Source of the DNA: a virus
Length of the DNA: 64,000 bases
Direction: 5' to 3' (one strand)
Virus record (IMG/VR): IMGVR_UViG_3300036852_000742
Location: 1 to 64,000 of that record
The notes beneath the pieces were generated by a model. The model made no database searches, was not told the DNA's origin, and saw nothing but the letters and a program-made list of their open reading frames with translations. Positions 32,561 to 40,761 of the stretch are shown here, in pieces (within the stretch, counting starts at the first letter, position 1; each line of letters starts with the position of its first letter). Both the position numbers and the translations under genes were made by a program.

Positions 32561-32589
32561 ATATTACCCGACGTGGTAGCGCGGGGCAA
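32561..32589 (-). promoter_or_regulatory. Leftward promoter P10L of the divergent pair
   Basis: Minus-strand TTGCCC (32584-32589), 17 bp, TAATAT (32561-32566). The arms are CCCGC and TCGGG. It is divided from the rightward copy P10R by only 17 bp between the two -35 boxes, so a single bound protein could act on both. Confidence 0.75.
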
Positions 32590-32606
32590 TATCTGGGGTC
32601 GACGTA

Positions 32607-32635
32607 TTGCCCCGCGCTAGGGCATGGGGTAGCAT
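32607..32635 (+). promoter_or_regulatory. Rightward promoter P10R, the only plus-strand copy
   Basis: Plus-strand TTGCCC (32607-32612), 17 bp, TAGCAT (32630-32635). A stem-loop GGGG-AGCTGGAA-CCCC starts a few nucleotides after the expected start point, as in the leftward copies. It drives the operon from the ArdC-like gene to cas12m and perhaps the CRISPR array. Confidence 0.78.
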
Positions 32636-32685
32636 AGTGGTTGTGAGGGGAGCTGGAACCCCTCCAACTGAGACGGAGAACCGCC

Positions 32686-33186
32686 ATGGCCACCACGAAG
32701 ACCGGACGTAAGACCCCCCGTCGGCGGTCCACTCAGGAGCGCCACGACGAGTACGTACACCTCACCGCGCTCGTCGAGCAGTTCGACCTCGCCGGGGACA
32801 CGGACGGTGCGCTCGCAGCTCGCTTCGCCCACTTCTGCACCATCTACAGCGAGCGCAACGCAATCCTGATCCTGGCCCAGAAGCCGGACGCGATCGAGGT
32901 CCACGGCTACGTCGACTGGCAGAAGCTGGGCCGGCAGGTGCGCCACGGCCAGACCGGAATCCGCATCATCGCCTACACGGGCTCCCGTCCGAACAAAGGC
33001 AAAGGCGACCTCAGCGAGACAGACCCTGCTGTGATCGACCCGACCACGGGAAAGCCCACCCGTCGCGACTTCAACCCGGTGTCCGTCTTTGACATCACCC
33101 AGACCGACCCGATGGGGCAAGACGCCGAAGCGCTCGCCGCCGTGGCCCGGTTCGAGGCCAACCAGGCAGCCAAGGCCGCGTCATGA
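32686..33186 (+). CDS. ArdC-like antirestriction protein
   Basis: 166 aa. YSERNAILILAQKPDAIEVH, VDWQKLGRQVRHGQTGIRII and, later, RDFNPVSVFDITQTDP match the N-terminal DUF1738 (ArdC) domain, which binds single-stranded DNA and shields incoming plasmid or phage DNA from host restriction. The C-terminal metallopeptidase half of full ArdC proteins is absent. First gene of the rightward operon: early antirestriction fits. Starts at ATG 32686 after GGAG. The specific protective role is inferred. Confidence 0.75.
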   Translation: MATTKTGRKTPRRRSTQERHDEYVHLTALVEQFDLAGDTDGALAARFAHFCTIYSERNAILILAQKPDAIEVHGYVDWQKLGRQVRHGQTGIRIIAYTGSRPNKGKGDLSETDPAVIDPTTGKPTRRDFNPVSVFDITQTDPMGQDAEALAAVARFEANQAAKAAS

Positions 33187-33581
33187 CCGTGCGGACTGGG
33201 TCGGCGTACAAGGCGTGGACGCCCCGGCAGGCCGGCTACGACCTGCCGGCCACGGTCGTCACCACCAGCCACGGCGACGGGGGCTTTACTCAGCACTACG
33301 TGCCCACTCGCCACGGCGCCGTCTGCCGGACGTGGACCGCCCCATCCATGACCGAGGTGGCCCTGTGCCGCACCAGCAACACCGGCGCGACGTTCCAGGG
33401 CGAGGTCAAACACTTCTCGTACGGCGGTTGGATCGCCTACGACCACAACGGCCAGCAGGTCTGCGACCCGTTCGCCGACTACCTCGACGCCGAGGCGACC
33501 CTGTTGCGCTTGCGCGGCGGACGCCGCTGCCAGGCCACCTACCGCTGGAACGTTCTCCCCGTTAGGAGCACCCGGTCATGA
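33183..33581 (+). CDS. Hypothetical protein, 132 aa
   Basis: Beta-rich protein (YDLPATVVTTSHGDGGFTQH, ATFQGEVKHFSYGGWIAYDH) with a basic end. No family. ATGA overlap at both ends couples it to the ArdC-like and methyltransferase-like genes, so it belongs to the same defence-related operon. Confidence 0.6.
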   Translation: MTVRTGSAYKAWTPRQAGYDLPATVVTTSHGDGGFTQHYVPTRHGAVCRTWTAPSMTEVALCRTSNTGATFQGEVKHFSYGGWIAYDHNGQQVCDPFADYLDAEATLLRLRGGRRCQATYRWNVLPVRSTRS

Positions 33582-34228
33582 ATCTGAACCTGCGAGAGCT
33601 GATGACGGTCGACGTCCCAGCGGGTGACGTGCGGGGGTTGCGGGTGGAGCGGTTCACCGTGGACAGCACTTCACCCGGTCATCTGCGCGAGGTGCTGCGC
33701 GGACGGGGAACCCGACCGGGTACGTACACCCGGCTGCTCGCCGGGCACCGGCTGTGGATGACCGACACCGACGCCGAGCGGCAGGATCACATGCCGGCTG
33801 CGCGCCGCATCGCCCAGACCGGCACCCGCCGGGTACTGATCAACGGCCTCGGGTTGGGCATGGTGCTGCGCGTCGCCCTCGCCATGGACCACGTCGAGCA
33901 CGTTGACGTGGTCGAGATCGACGACCGGGTGATCGAGCTGGTCGGGGCGCACTACACCGACCCCCGGCTGACCCTGCACCACGCCGACGCCTACGACCAG
34001 GCCCGCCGCTGGCCGGCCGGCTCCCGCTGGGACGTGGTCTGGCACGACATCTGGCCGGACCTGTGCACCGACAACCTGGACGGGATGGCCCGGCTGCACC
34101 GCTCCTACGGCCGCCGCGCCGGGTGGCAGGGCTCCTGGGGCAAAACCCTCCTGGAGGGCAAAGCTCGCGCTGACCGCAAGCAGGACCGGGAATGGGCGCG
34201 TGCACGGGCGTGGGTGGCGTCGCGATGA
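33578..34228 (+). CDS. Class I methyltransferase-fold protein
   Basis: 216 aa. VLINGLGLGMVLRVALAM is the glycine-rich SAM-binding loop, HVDVVEIDDRVIELV provides the acidic end of strand 2, LTLHHADAYDQA the next, and WDVVWHDIWPDL the motif IV-like strand, in the order of spermidine-synthase-type SAM enzymes. The start MNLNLRELM is chosen by ATGA overlap. The substrate is unknown; DNA base methylation is not indicated because no NPPY/DPPY motif is present. Confidence 0.7.
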   Translation: MNLNLRELMTVDVPAGDVRGLRVERFTVDSTSPGHLREVLRGRGTRPGTYTRLLAGHRLWMTDTDAERQDHMPAARRIAQTGTRRVLINGLGLGMVLRVALAMDHVEHVDVVEIDDRVIELVGAHYTDPRLTLHHADAYDQARRWPAGSRWDVVWHDIWPDLCTDNLDGMARLHRSYGRRAGWQGSWGKTLLEGKARADRKQDREWARARAWVASR

Positions 34229-34872
34229 ACACCCGGCCGCGTGACTCGCAACGCTCCCGCCTGTACAAAGCGGAGCATGTCCTGCTCATGTACGGGGAGA
34301 ACGCGTTCGGCAGCAACACCGACACCCAACGGTGGGTGGACCGGGTACTCGGGGAGCGCTGGTTCCGGTCCCGCTGGCAACTCCCCACCCTTCCGGTGAC
34401 TCCCGGTCGGGGCGGCACCGCCACCTCATGGGGCGGGCGGATCACCGTCGGGCCCACGGCACGCAACCCGGGCATCGTCCTCCACGAGATCGCCCACGAG
34501 ATCATCCGCGTGACCCCTCGCGGCCCATACGCCTCCCACGGCCCTGAGTTCGCATCGGTGCTGTTGTTCCTGGTGCGGCAGGTGATGGGCCCCGCCCAGG
34601 CCAACGAGCTGCGGTTGGCGTTCGTCCGCGAGCGGGTCCGGCACCGTGCCGGCTGGGTGGTCCCAGCACCCCGCTATGACGTACCCACCCAGTCGACGGT
34701 GCAGGCCGCCGCCCGTAGGGAAGCCGCCCGCCCGGTCACACGCGCCGAGGCGCTAGCGGCGGATGACGTCTTGCGCCGGCTGGTCCGGGCCGGCAAGTTC
34801 GGCCCTGCGGGCTCCGCCACCCGCAACCACGCCCTCGAAACCGCCCGCACCCTCACCCGGGAGACGCTATGA
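34225..34872 (+). CDS. HEXXH metallopeptidase-like protein
   Basis: 215 aa. NPGIVLHEIAHEII (HEIAH at 87-91) followed by SHGPEFASVLLFLV with H105 gives the zinc ligands of the HEXXH-17-aa-H type, close to a family of actinobacterial putative metallohydrolases (TIGR04338-like). The N-terminus (SRLYKAEHVLLMYGEN) also matches that family. Possible roles are proteolysis of host regulators or a structural metal protein. ATG at 34225 overlaps the stop of the methyltransferase-like gene. Confidence 0.7.
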   Translation: MNTRPRDSQRSRLYKAEHVLLMYGENAFGSNTDTQRWVDRVLGERWFRSRWQLPTLPVTPGRGGTATSWGGRITVGPTARNPGIVLHEIAHEIIRVTPRGPYASHGPEFASVLLFLVRQVMGPAQANELRLAFVRERVRHRAGWVVPAPRYDVPTQSTVQAAARREAARPVTRAEALAADDVLRRLVRAGKFGPAGSATRNHALETARTLTRETL

Positions 34873-35522
34873 CCGACATCATCTTCGCCGAGCCCTCAGG
34901 TGACGTACTTCAACGATGGGACAACGCGGATCGGGTCCCCTCCCAGGGCGACCTGGTGTCGCTGCACGCGGGTGACCGTATGTATGCGGGTCCCGCCGGG
35001 CGGCGGGTCACCTGGCAGGTCCAGGGCCGGGAGTGGTTACACGCCGAAGTGATCCAACTGACCATGGTTGACACCGCTGCCGACACCAAAGCCCGCCGCA
35101 CCGGCGAGGCAGACGTGGGTTGGCTGGCGATCGATTACAACTACAACCTGCCCGCGTTGATCGACTGGGTGCTCAGCGACCCGGAAGCGATCGACATGGG
35201 GTCCTTTAACCGCACATCACCGACGTTCTTCGCCGACCTGGCGGACGTGGTCGCCGCACTCACCGCCGACGGCGGGCTGTGGCGCCTGGCCGACGGTGTT
35301 GAGGGGGTGCGCGTCGTGACGTTGGCCGGCGGTTACGAAGACCTCGACCAGGGCATGGTGCGCGTCGACCTGTCCAACGGGCTGCGCCTGGTGTCCGCCC
35401 CGTTCTCGGCCAGAGAAATGGGCCCCGAGCGGGGCTTCCCAACAACCGTTGGGGCGCTGAAGACGGTGGCGCAACACGCCAACCGGGAGTACTCCCGCTA
35501 CCGAAGGCTGACCCGTTTGTGA
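34869..35522 (+). CDS. Hypothetical protein, 217 aa
   Basis: Mixed alpha/beta protein (YNYNLPALIDWVLSDPEAID, FADLADVVAALTADGGLWRL). No family. It ends just before the terminator at 35529-35580, and the next genes begin after a short leader. Confidence 0.55.
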   Translation: MTDIIFAEPSGDVLQRWDNADRVPSQGDLVSLHAGDRMYAGPAGRRVTWQVQGREWLHAEVIQLTMVDTAADTKARRTGEADVGWLAIDYNYNLPALIDWVLSDPEAIDMGSFNRTSPTFFADLADVVAALTADGGLWRLADGVEGVRVVTLAGGYEDLDQGMVRVDLSNGLRLVSAPFSAREMGPERGFPTTVGALKTVAQHANREYSRYRRLTRL

Positions 35523-35528
35523 CGTTTC

Positions 35529-35580
35529 GCGGGGTCGCACCCGTGGCTTGGCTTGGCCACCGCCGGGTGCGACCCCGCTT
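35529..35580 (+). terminator. Operon-internal hairpin terminator
   Basis: A 15-bp inverted repeat (35529-35543 with 35564-35578) with a 20-nt loop, then TT. It lies 7 bp after a stop codon. With no strong T-run it may be leaky, letting part of the transcription continue to cas12m; it would set lower expression of the downstream half. Confidence 0.65.
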
Positions 35581-35626
35581 AGCGTGCGTTCCCCAAAGAA
35601 CTACGACGCACCAGGAAGGTTACGCC

Positions 35627-35692
35627 ATGTTCTACAGTGATCGCCGCACAGGCGGACCACTCTCGCACCGCACCAGGCCGGTGACCCCGTGA
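35627..35692 (+). CDS. 21-aa leader peptide
   Basis: A short frame with start ATG at 35627 after AGGAAGG, ending at a TGA that overlaps the GTG start of the membrane-protein gene (GTGA). Its peptide begins MFYSDRRTGG. It probably couples translation into the downstream gene after the hairpin; it could also be an attenuator. Too short for other proof. Confidence 0.45.
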   Translation: MFYSDRRTGGPLSHRTRPVTP

Positions 35693-36126
35693 ACTGGCTC
35701 GGGCCGATCCTGGTCAAAGAGTTCATCCAGACGGTCCTCCTGTGGATCCTGTTCACCCACGTGCAGCAGCAGTTGGCAATGTCCACGGCCCGCCAGATGG
35801 CCCTCGCCGTCGCCGTCGGGGCTGCCGTCGGTGCCGCGCTCGCCGCCGTGAGCCACTGGACCACCCGCCCGATGGTTCACTCCGTGTTGTACCAGTCCCT
35901 CGGCCGGCTCGCCGTGTGGGTAGCCCTCGCCGCGACTGTGGGTGTTGTCCTGTCCCGCAACGTGTGGGCCGGCGGCGCCGGGGTCGCCCTCCTGGTGTGC
36001 GCCGGGGCTGTCCCCGCATGGCGGGTGGCCCGCGCTGGGGCGCACCGGTGGCGACCCGGCCCAACCTCAGGCCCGTGGCTGCGCGCCCAGGTTGTCACCC
36101 AGTCGAAACTGGGGCAGTCCCCTTGA
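35689..36126 (+). CDS. Membrane protein, 145 aa
   Basis: Hydrophobic segments at about residues 15-30, 40-57, 70-88 and 93-110 (VGAAVGAALAAVSH, LAVWVALAATVGVVLS, AGGAGVALLVCAGAVPA), so probably four membrane passes, then a basic cytoplasmic tail. Unknown function. GTG start overlapping the 21-aa leader. Confidence 0.6.
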   Translation: MNWLGPILVKEFIQTVLLWILFTHVQQQLAMSTARQMALAVAVGAAVGAALAAVSHWTTRPMVHSVLYQSLGRLAVWVALAATVGVVLSRNVWAGGAGVALLVCAGAVPAWRVARAGAHRWRPGPTSGPWLRAQVVTQSKLGQSP

Positions 36127-37004
36127 TGGGGCCCTCCCACGCGATCAGCGGCGGCGCGGTGTGGTTGGCCGGCTGCGCCGCCGCGACCACCACCCTTGGG
36201 GCTGACCTGTCGTGGCAGGCGGTGGTGGTCGGGGCGGTGGTGTGCGCCGGGTGGGCGCTCGCCTCCGACCTTGACCACCCTGATTCCACCGTCGCCAACT
36301 ATGCCGGGCCGGTTTCAAGGCTGGCTGCGCACGGCATCGCCTGGGCAGGGGTGCGCATCCACGCCGCTACCCGCACCCGCTGGGACCGCCCAGACGAAGA
36401 TGGTCACCGGACCTTCAGCCACACCGCCGTGTACGCCGTTGTGATGGGTGTCGCGGCGGCGGCCGGTGGGCGCTACGGCGGGCCGTGGGTCGCGGCCGTC
36501 CTGGTGGCCCTCGCCGCCGACCTGGCCGGCGACGCGGCCCTGCCCGGCCGCTGGTGGGACATCCCGATCAAAACCGGTTTCAGAATCCGGTTCATGCGCC
36601 GCCCGTGGGCCAAAGGCCTGTTCGGGCGCACCGGGCAACGGTGGGCCCGCAACTGCCGCCGGGTGAACATCCCCACCTCAACCCTGCTCGCCGCCGCACT
36701 CGGATGGGCCGCGTACCAGCTCACCCCCGCCGACGCGTGGTGGCTGGGGCTCGCAGTCGGTACCGGGGTACTCGTGCACTGCGCGGGTGACATGCTCACC
36801 GACTCCGCGTGCCCGGTCGCGTGGCCGCTGCCCTTGGGCCCTCCCGGCCAGCGGCGGCGCTGGTACCCGCTCGGCCCGCCCCGCTGGATGCGCTTCCACA
36901 CCGACGGCCTTGTCGAGCGCTGGCTGGTCCGCCCCGCCCTCGTAGCGGGCGCCGCCGCGTCCACCACTGTCCTGCTGTTCCCGCTGATACAGGAGAAAAC
37001 CTGA
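36126..37004 (+). CDS. YdjM/DUF457-like membrane metal hydrolase
   Basis: 292 aa. SHAISGGAVWLAG at the N-terminus, SDLDHPDSTVANYAG, HRTFSHTAVYAVV and HCAGDMLTDSACPVAWPL provide the paired His/Asp residues that mark the metal-dependent YdjM / DUF457 membrane family; the family's biochemical role is still poorly known. Four or more membrane segments. The start (TGATG) overlaps the previous stop. Whether it acts on host membrane lipids is unknown. Confidence 0.72.
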   Translation: MGPSHAISGGAVWLAGCAAATTTLGADLSWQAVVVGAVVCAGWALASDLDHPDSTVANYAGPVSRLAAHGIAWAGVRIHAATRTRWDRPDEDGHRTFSHTAVYAVVMGVAAAAGGRYGGPWVAAVLVALAADLAGDAALPGRWWDIPIKTGFRIRFMRRPWAKGLFGRTGQRWARNCRRVNIPTSTLLAAALGWAAYQLTPADAWWLGLAVGTGVLVHCAGDMLTDSACPVAWPLPLGPPGQRRRWYPLGPPRWMRFHTDGLVERWLVRPALVAGAAASTTVLLFPLIQEKT

Positions 37005-37543
37005 TGCCCGAATCTGGACCTAACCCGTTCGTCTACCTCCTCTGGTCGAACTCCGCCAACGCGTGGTGGGCAGCCGGCACGGGTGCCGGCCACACCAAAG
37101 ATGTGTGGCAGGCGGGCCGTTTCGACAAGGACGCGGCGGCCAGCACGTGCGCCGCGTTTACCCCGGCCGTTGTGGTGATGGTGCTGGCCCCGGAGTACCA
37201 CCACGCACCGTTCACCGCAGCACAGCTACGGGAGGAGGTACCGGACATGATGCAGCGCCGGGTCCGCGACGCCACCGACCGGGCTGTTGCCGACGCGTAC
37301 GCCGCCCGCCAGCCGGGGTACCCGCCGGTGCACGTCTACTTCCTGCACGACACGCTCACACCCCGCACCGTCCGGGCCGTCCGGGACCTTGCCGCCGCGC
37401 CGGCCGTGGGAGACGTGTTCGACTTCCCGCACGCCGGCTACGAGGGCGCCGCCGTGACGTGGCGGGTGACCAGGGTCGAGATCACCGAGCAGGGTGGCAG
37501 CGCGACGGCGTACATGACCGACGCCGGGGAGGGACACCAGTGA
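37004..37543 (+). CDS. Hypothetical protein, 179 aa
   Basis: N-terminus beginning PNPFVYLLWSNSANAWWAAG with aromatic residues; the second half is beta-rich (VHVYFLHDTLTPRTV, FPHAGYEGAAVTWRVTRVEI). Unknown family. ATG overlaps the previous stop by 1 nt. Confidence 0.6.
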   Translation: MPESGPNPFVYLLWSNSANAWWAAGTGAGHTKDVWQAGRFDKDAAASTCAAFTPAVVVMVLAPEYHHAPFTAAQLREEVPDMMQRRVRDATDRAVADAYAARQPGYPPVHVYFLHDTLTPRTVRAVRDLAAAPAVGDVFDFPHAGYEGAAVTWRVTRVEITEQGGSATAYMTDAGEGHQ

Positions 37544-38358
37544 GCCGCGCCGCCCAGGTGCGGGCCTTCGCCCGTGACCTGTCCGAGCGGACCGGGGTAA
37601 GCATTGAGGTGTCCTATGACAGCGGGCCCCGCTGGCATCTTGAGTGGAGCGACGGGCCTTCCCGCGACGCGGTCATCAAGGCGGCCACAAAGACGGACCT
37701 GGCCGGCGCCGTGATCGTGACGCACCGGCATTACTCCACCCGCGCTGTCGCCCTCGGCTCGATACGCCTGGCAGCCTCAACCACCACCTACGGGCACTCC
37801 ACGGCGGAGACAAGGACCTGGCGGATCGAGGAGACGCTGGAGGAAGTCGACTATCCCGACCGGGCCGCCGACGCCCGCGAAGAGCACATGGTCAACCGGG
37901 TGTTGGTTGAGGCGACACCGGAAGGGTGGAAGTGGACTGACCGGGATCTCGTTGTTGCCTTGATTGGGCGGAAGGGGCTGGGGTGGTTACTCGCCGACGC
38001 AGACCCAGGTGTGGCAAGCCCCGCAGAGATCCTGACCGCCCGCTACGCCACGACGGGCGCTGAGGTTATCCAGTGGAATCGACACGCCCACCCGATGCCG
38101 GCGGCCGACGCGGTCCGGGCCGCGCTCGCCGACCCGGACCTGGGCGCCGTTGGCTCGGTGGCGTTGCTGAGGCTGCTCCGCCAGCTAAGGGAAGACCGGC
38201 AGCGGGCCGAAGACTTGGCGGTAGCTGTCGCCCAACGGGCCGGTGTGCCTTTGTGGGAGATCGCCGACGCGCTCGGGGTTGACAAGGTGCGTGTTTCCGG
38301 TGCCCAACACCAGGACACTGAACACACTCTCACCGGTACGAGGAAGGATGACGGCTGA
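37540..38358 (+). CDS. Hypothetical protein with C-terminal HTH
   Basis: 272 aa. GTG at 37540 (GTGA overlap). Central region with VDYPDRAADAREEHMVNRVL; the end, LRQLREDRQRAEDLAVAVAQ then RAGVPLWEIADALGVDKVRV, is a helix-turn-helix likely to bind DNA. It lies two genes before cas12m in a tightly coupled operon, so it might regulate the cassette, but no direct sign shows this. Confidence 0.6.
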   Translation: MSRAAQVRAFARDLSERTGVSIEVSYDSGPRWHLEWSDGPSRDAVIKAATKTDLAGAVIVTHRHYSTRAVALGSIRLAASTTTYGHSTAETRTWRIEETLEEVDYPDRAADAREEHMVNRVLVEATPEGWKWTDRDLVVALIGRKGLGWLLADADPGVASPAEILTARYATTGAEVIQWNRHAHPMPAADAVRAALADPDLGAVGSVALLRLLRQLREDRQRAEDLAVAVAQRAGVPLWEIADALGVDKVRVSGAQHQDTEHTLTGTRKDDG

Positions 38359-38585
38359 TGCCCACTACAGAGAATGAGCTGCCCACCGTTGTGGAGATGT
38401 TCGTCCGCGCGGACACCCTGATGGACACCGCGCACCGGGCGCTTGCCGACGCGGCCGACTGGCTGCGCTCGGACTGGCAGCCCCTCGGGGCTAGCTTGAC
38501 CGACGCGCAGGCGGCCCGCCGCAGCAAGATGTTCGCCGAGATCGAGGCTGCGATGGCCGCAATCGAAAGGGCCAGGCGCTCATGA
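38358..38585 (+). CDS. Small helical protein before cas12m, 75 aa
   Basis: Helical throughout (VEMFVRADTLMDTAHRALAD, AQAARRSKMFAEIEAAMAAI). Starts with ATG overlapping the previous stop, and its stop overlaps the cas12m start by 4 nt, so the two are translated together. No known family; it could be an accessory partner of the effector, which is an inference from position only. Confidence 0.6.
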   Translation: MPTTENELPTVVEMFVRADTLMDTAHRALADAADWLRSDWQPLGASLTDAQAARRSKMFAEIEAAMAAIERARRS

Positions 38586-40633
38586 TCACAGTTGTGTATC
38601 GGTACGGTGTCGCGTCCTGGTGGCGGGCACCAGAGTGGATCAGCGAGCAACTTCGGCTAGGGCACAACCTCGACAACGACCTTGTCTCGGTTGCCTACGA
38701 GCACGAGGAGGCCAAGGCCGCGCATTGGACGGCGTTCCCGCAGATCGCCGTTCACGAGGCCGCCCTAGCAACAGCCGAGACTGAGGCTGTGGATCTCTTC
38801 GCGCACGTCAAGCAGGTGCGCGGATGGCTGGGCAAGGCCAAACACGACAAGGACAAGCTCCGGGCCGCCGAGCTACGGGTGGACCTTGCCGCTGCGCAGG
38901 CCGATCTGAGGGCCGTCAAGGCCGGCATCGCCGCTCTGAAGTTGGAGCGGCGGACGTCGATCGCCGACGTGTACGAGCAGTCCACGGAGGCCCTGGCCGC
39001 GCTGTCGGACGACCGCAAGGCAAAGATCGGAGCCTTGTACGGGCGGTACTGCGGCAGCGACGGCGCTGAGGACGGCAGCGAGGATGCGGACGTGCTGCAC
39101 TGGGCCAGCTTCAACGCCGCCGTCAAGCACCACGAAACCGCCCGCCAGCGGATGTTGAAGGCGCGTGGTGCCGGGCAGGCCGCCCAGCTCCACTACCACC
39201 GGTGGGACGGCACAGGTGCGGTCACCGTGCAGTTGATGCGCCATGCCTGGTCGCATGGGTGCGCACCGTCGGGTCCTCCGTGGCCGTGCAACCCGGACAA
39301 GCCGCGCCCAAAGGCCGTTGACTGCCCGAACCGGCAGGCCAAAGACCCGGCCCGGTCACCGCAACTCCTCGCTGCCGGCGGCGGGAAATGGGCCAACGTG
39401 TTCCAGCTCAGCCCGTGGTCGCGGGACCCTGTGGCGTGGAAACGCCAGCCCCGTACCGCGCGGCGCGGCACAGCAACCCTGACCCTCAGCGGCGGCCGGC
39501 GCCTTGAGGTCCCCGTCCTCGTTGACCGGGTCCTGCCCGCAACTGCTGACGTACCGCAGGCGCAGCTCGTGCGGTCTGAGGTAGCCGGCCGGATGGTGTG
39601 GCACCTGTGCGTGACGGCGATCCTGCCCGACCCGGAGCCGGTGACCACCGGCCCGACCGTGGCGGTACACCTGGGGTGGCGGCGCCGCCCGGACGGGCAT
39701 GTCCGTGCCGGGGTTGTCCTACCCGACGGGCCACTCCCCCCACCACCCGCCGACCTGCTGCGGGCCGCGTCGTCGAGCCCCGGCCGCACCGGCACCGCCC
39801 CAACCCATGTCCCGCATCACCGCCCGTTCTTGGAACGCCACGACGGCTGGTGGGAAGTTGTCATCCCCGGCCCGATGTGGGACATCGTCGGCCGCCCGTC
39901 GGCAATCCGGGCACGCCGGGATCTCGCCTTCAACGAGATCCGGGACGTGCTGGTCAGGTGGTTGGATGAGCACCCGGAGCACGCCGACCCGCTGGGGCTC
40001 GACCTGGCCCGGGTCAAACTGTGGCGGGTGCCACGGGCACTGGCCGGCCTGGTACGACGGTGGGCCAGCGACGCGCAACTACCGGCCCTGTTCGCCGCGC
40101 AGTTGCTCCCCGACCTGGTCGCCTGGTGGCGACGGGACCTGCACCTGTACCGGTACGAAGTCGGCGAACGCCACGACCTGGCCGCCCGCCGTGACGACGT
40201 GTGGGGACAGATCGGGGCATGGCTCGGCCGGTCAGCCGGCCGGGTCCTCGTCGGGGACGAGGACTACCGGGCGCTGCGCCGACGCACCAGCATCGTCGAC
40301 GACGACATGAGCGCACCGACCGAAAGGGTCGATGAGGCGGTCCGTGCCCGCGCGGCCTTCGCCGTACCGGGGCTGCTACGCGCAGCGCTGACCAACGGCG
40401 CGAGCCGGCGCGGCGTGACCGTGGCGAAAGTCCCGGCAGCGTGGGCCACCCGGGAACACCACGAATGCGGCCATGTCGCGACCGGTGACGACGACCAGTA
40501 CAGGGAGCGGATCGTGGTGACCTGCCCTGGTTGCCAGGTTGCCTACGACCAGGACCGCAACGCGGTGCTGGTGATGCTGGAACGCGAGCGGGCCGGTAGC
40601 ACGGGGGCGAAGGGGGACCGCTCGCAGCCCTGA
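38582..40633 (+). CDS. cas12m: Cas12m (type V-M CRISPR effector)
   Basis: 683 aa. The N-terminus EQLRLGHNLDNDLV and GQAAQLHYHRWDGTG (198-212) match, from memory, Cas12m (C2c4/V-U1) proteins of mycobacteria. RuvC-I reads TVAVHLGW (359-366), with His in place of the usual catalytic Asp; this is a shared Cas12m hallmark. RuvC-II is VGDED (557-561, Asp not Glu). A zinc finger ECGH...CPGC (628-651) precedes RuvC-III YDQD (655-658). Cas12m is known to bind DNA at a TTN PAM and block transcription without cutting it. Length is slightly above the family norm, with a Cys-bearing insert near 221-250. Last gene of the rightward operon, with an array 128 bp downstream. Confidence 0.9.
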   Translation: MITVVYRYGVASWWRAPEWISEQLRLGHNLDNDLVSVAYEHEEAKAAHWTAFPQIAVHEAALATAETEAVDLFAHVKQVRGWLGKAKHDKDKLRAAELRVDLAAAQADLRAVKAGIAALKLERRTSIADVYEQSTEALAALSDDRKAKIGALYGRYCGSDGAEDGSEDADVLHWASFNAAVKHHETARQRMLKARGAGQAAQLHYHRWDGTGAVTVQLMRHAWSHGCAPSGPPWPCNPDKPRPKAVDCPNRQAKDPARSPQLLAAGGGKWANVFQLSPWSRDPVAWKRQPRTARRGTATLTLSGGRRLEVPVLVDRVLPATADVPQAQLVRSEVAGRMVWHLCVTAILPDPEPVTTGPTVAVHLGWRRRPDGHVRAGVVLPDGPLPPPPADLLRAASSSPGRTGTAPTHVPHHRPFLERHDGWWEVVIPGPMWDIVGRPSAIRARRDLAFNEIRDVLVRWLDEHPEHADPLGLDLARVKLWRVPRALAGLVRRWASDAQLPALFAAQLLPDLVAWWRRDLHLYRYEVGERHDLAARRDDVWGQIGAWLGRSAGRVLVGDEDYRALRRRTSIVDDDMSAPTERVDEAVRARAAFAVPGLLRAALTNGASRRGVTVAKVPAAWATREHHECGHVATGDDDQYRERIVVTCPGCQVAYDQDRNAVLVMLERERAGSTGAKGDRSQP

Positions 40634-40761
40634 CCGCGCAGGCCAAGGGTTAGTGTCAGCACCGAGAACGGGGCCATAACTCCACAGTGGACAAGTGTCC
40701 AGGGGAGCACTCGCGACGATCTACGTTTGCGCTGCTCAACCTGCGGCTTTTTCCCCAAGCC
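40634..40761 (+). other. Leader-like segment between cas12m and array
   Basis: 128 bp without a gene. It is less GC-rich than its surroundings towards the array, with a T-run (CTTTTTCC at about 40747-40754) just before repeat 1, and no clear promoter of the phage TTGCCC family. The array may be read through from the cas12m operon or from an unseen promoter here. Confidence 0.45.
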
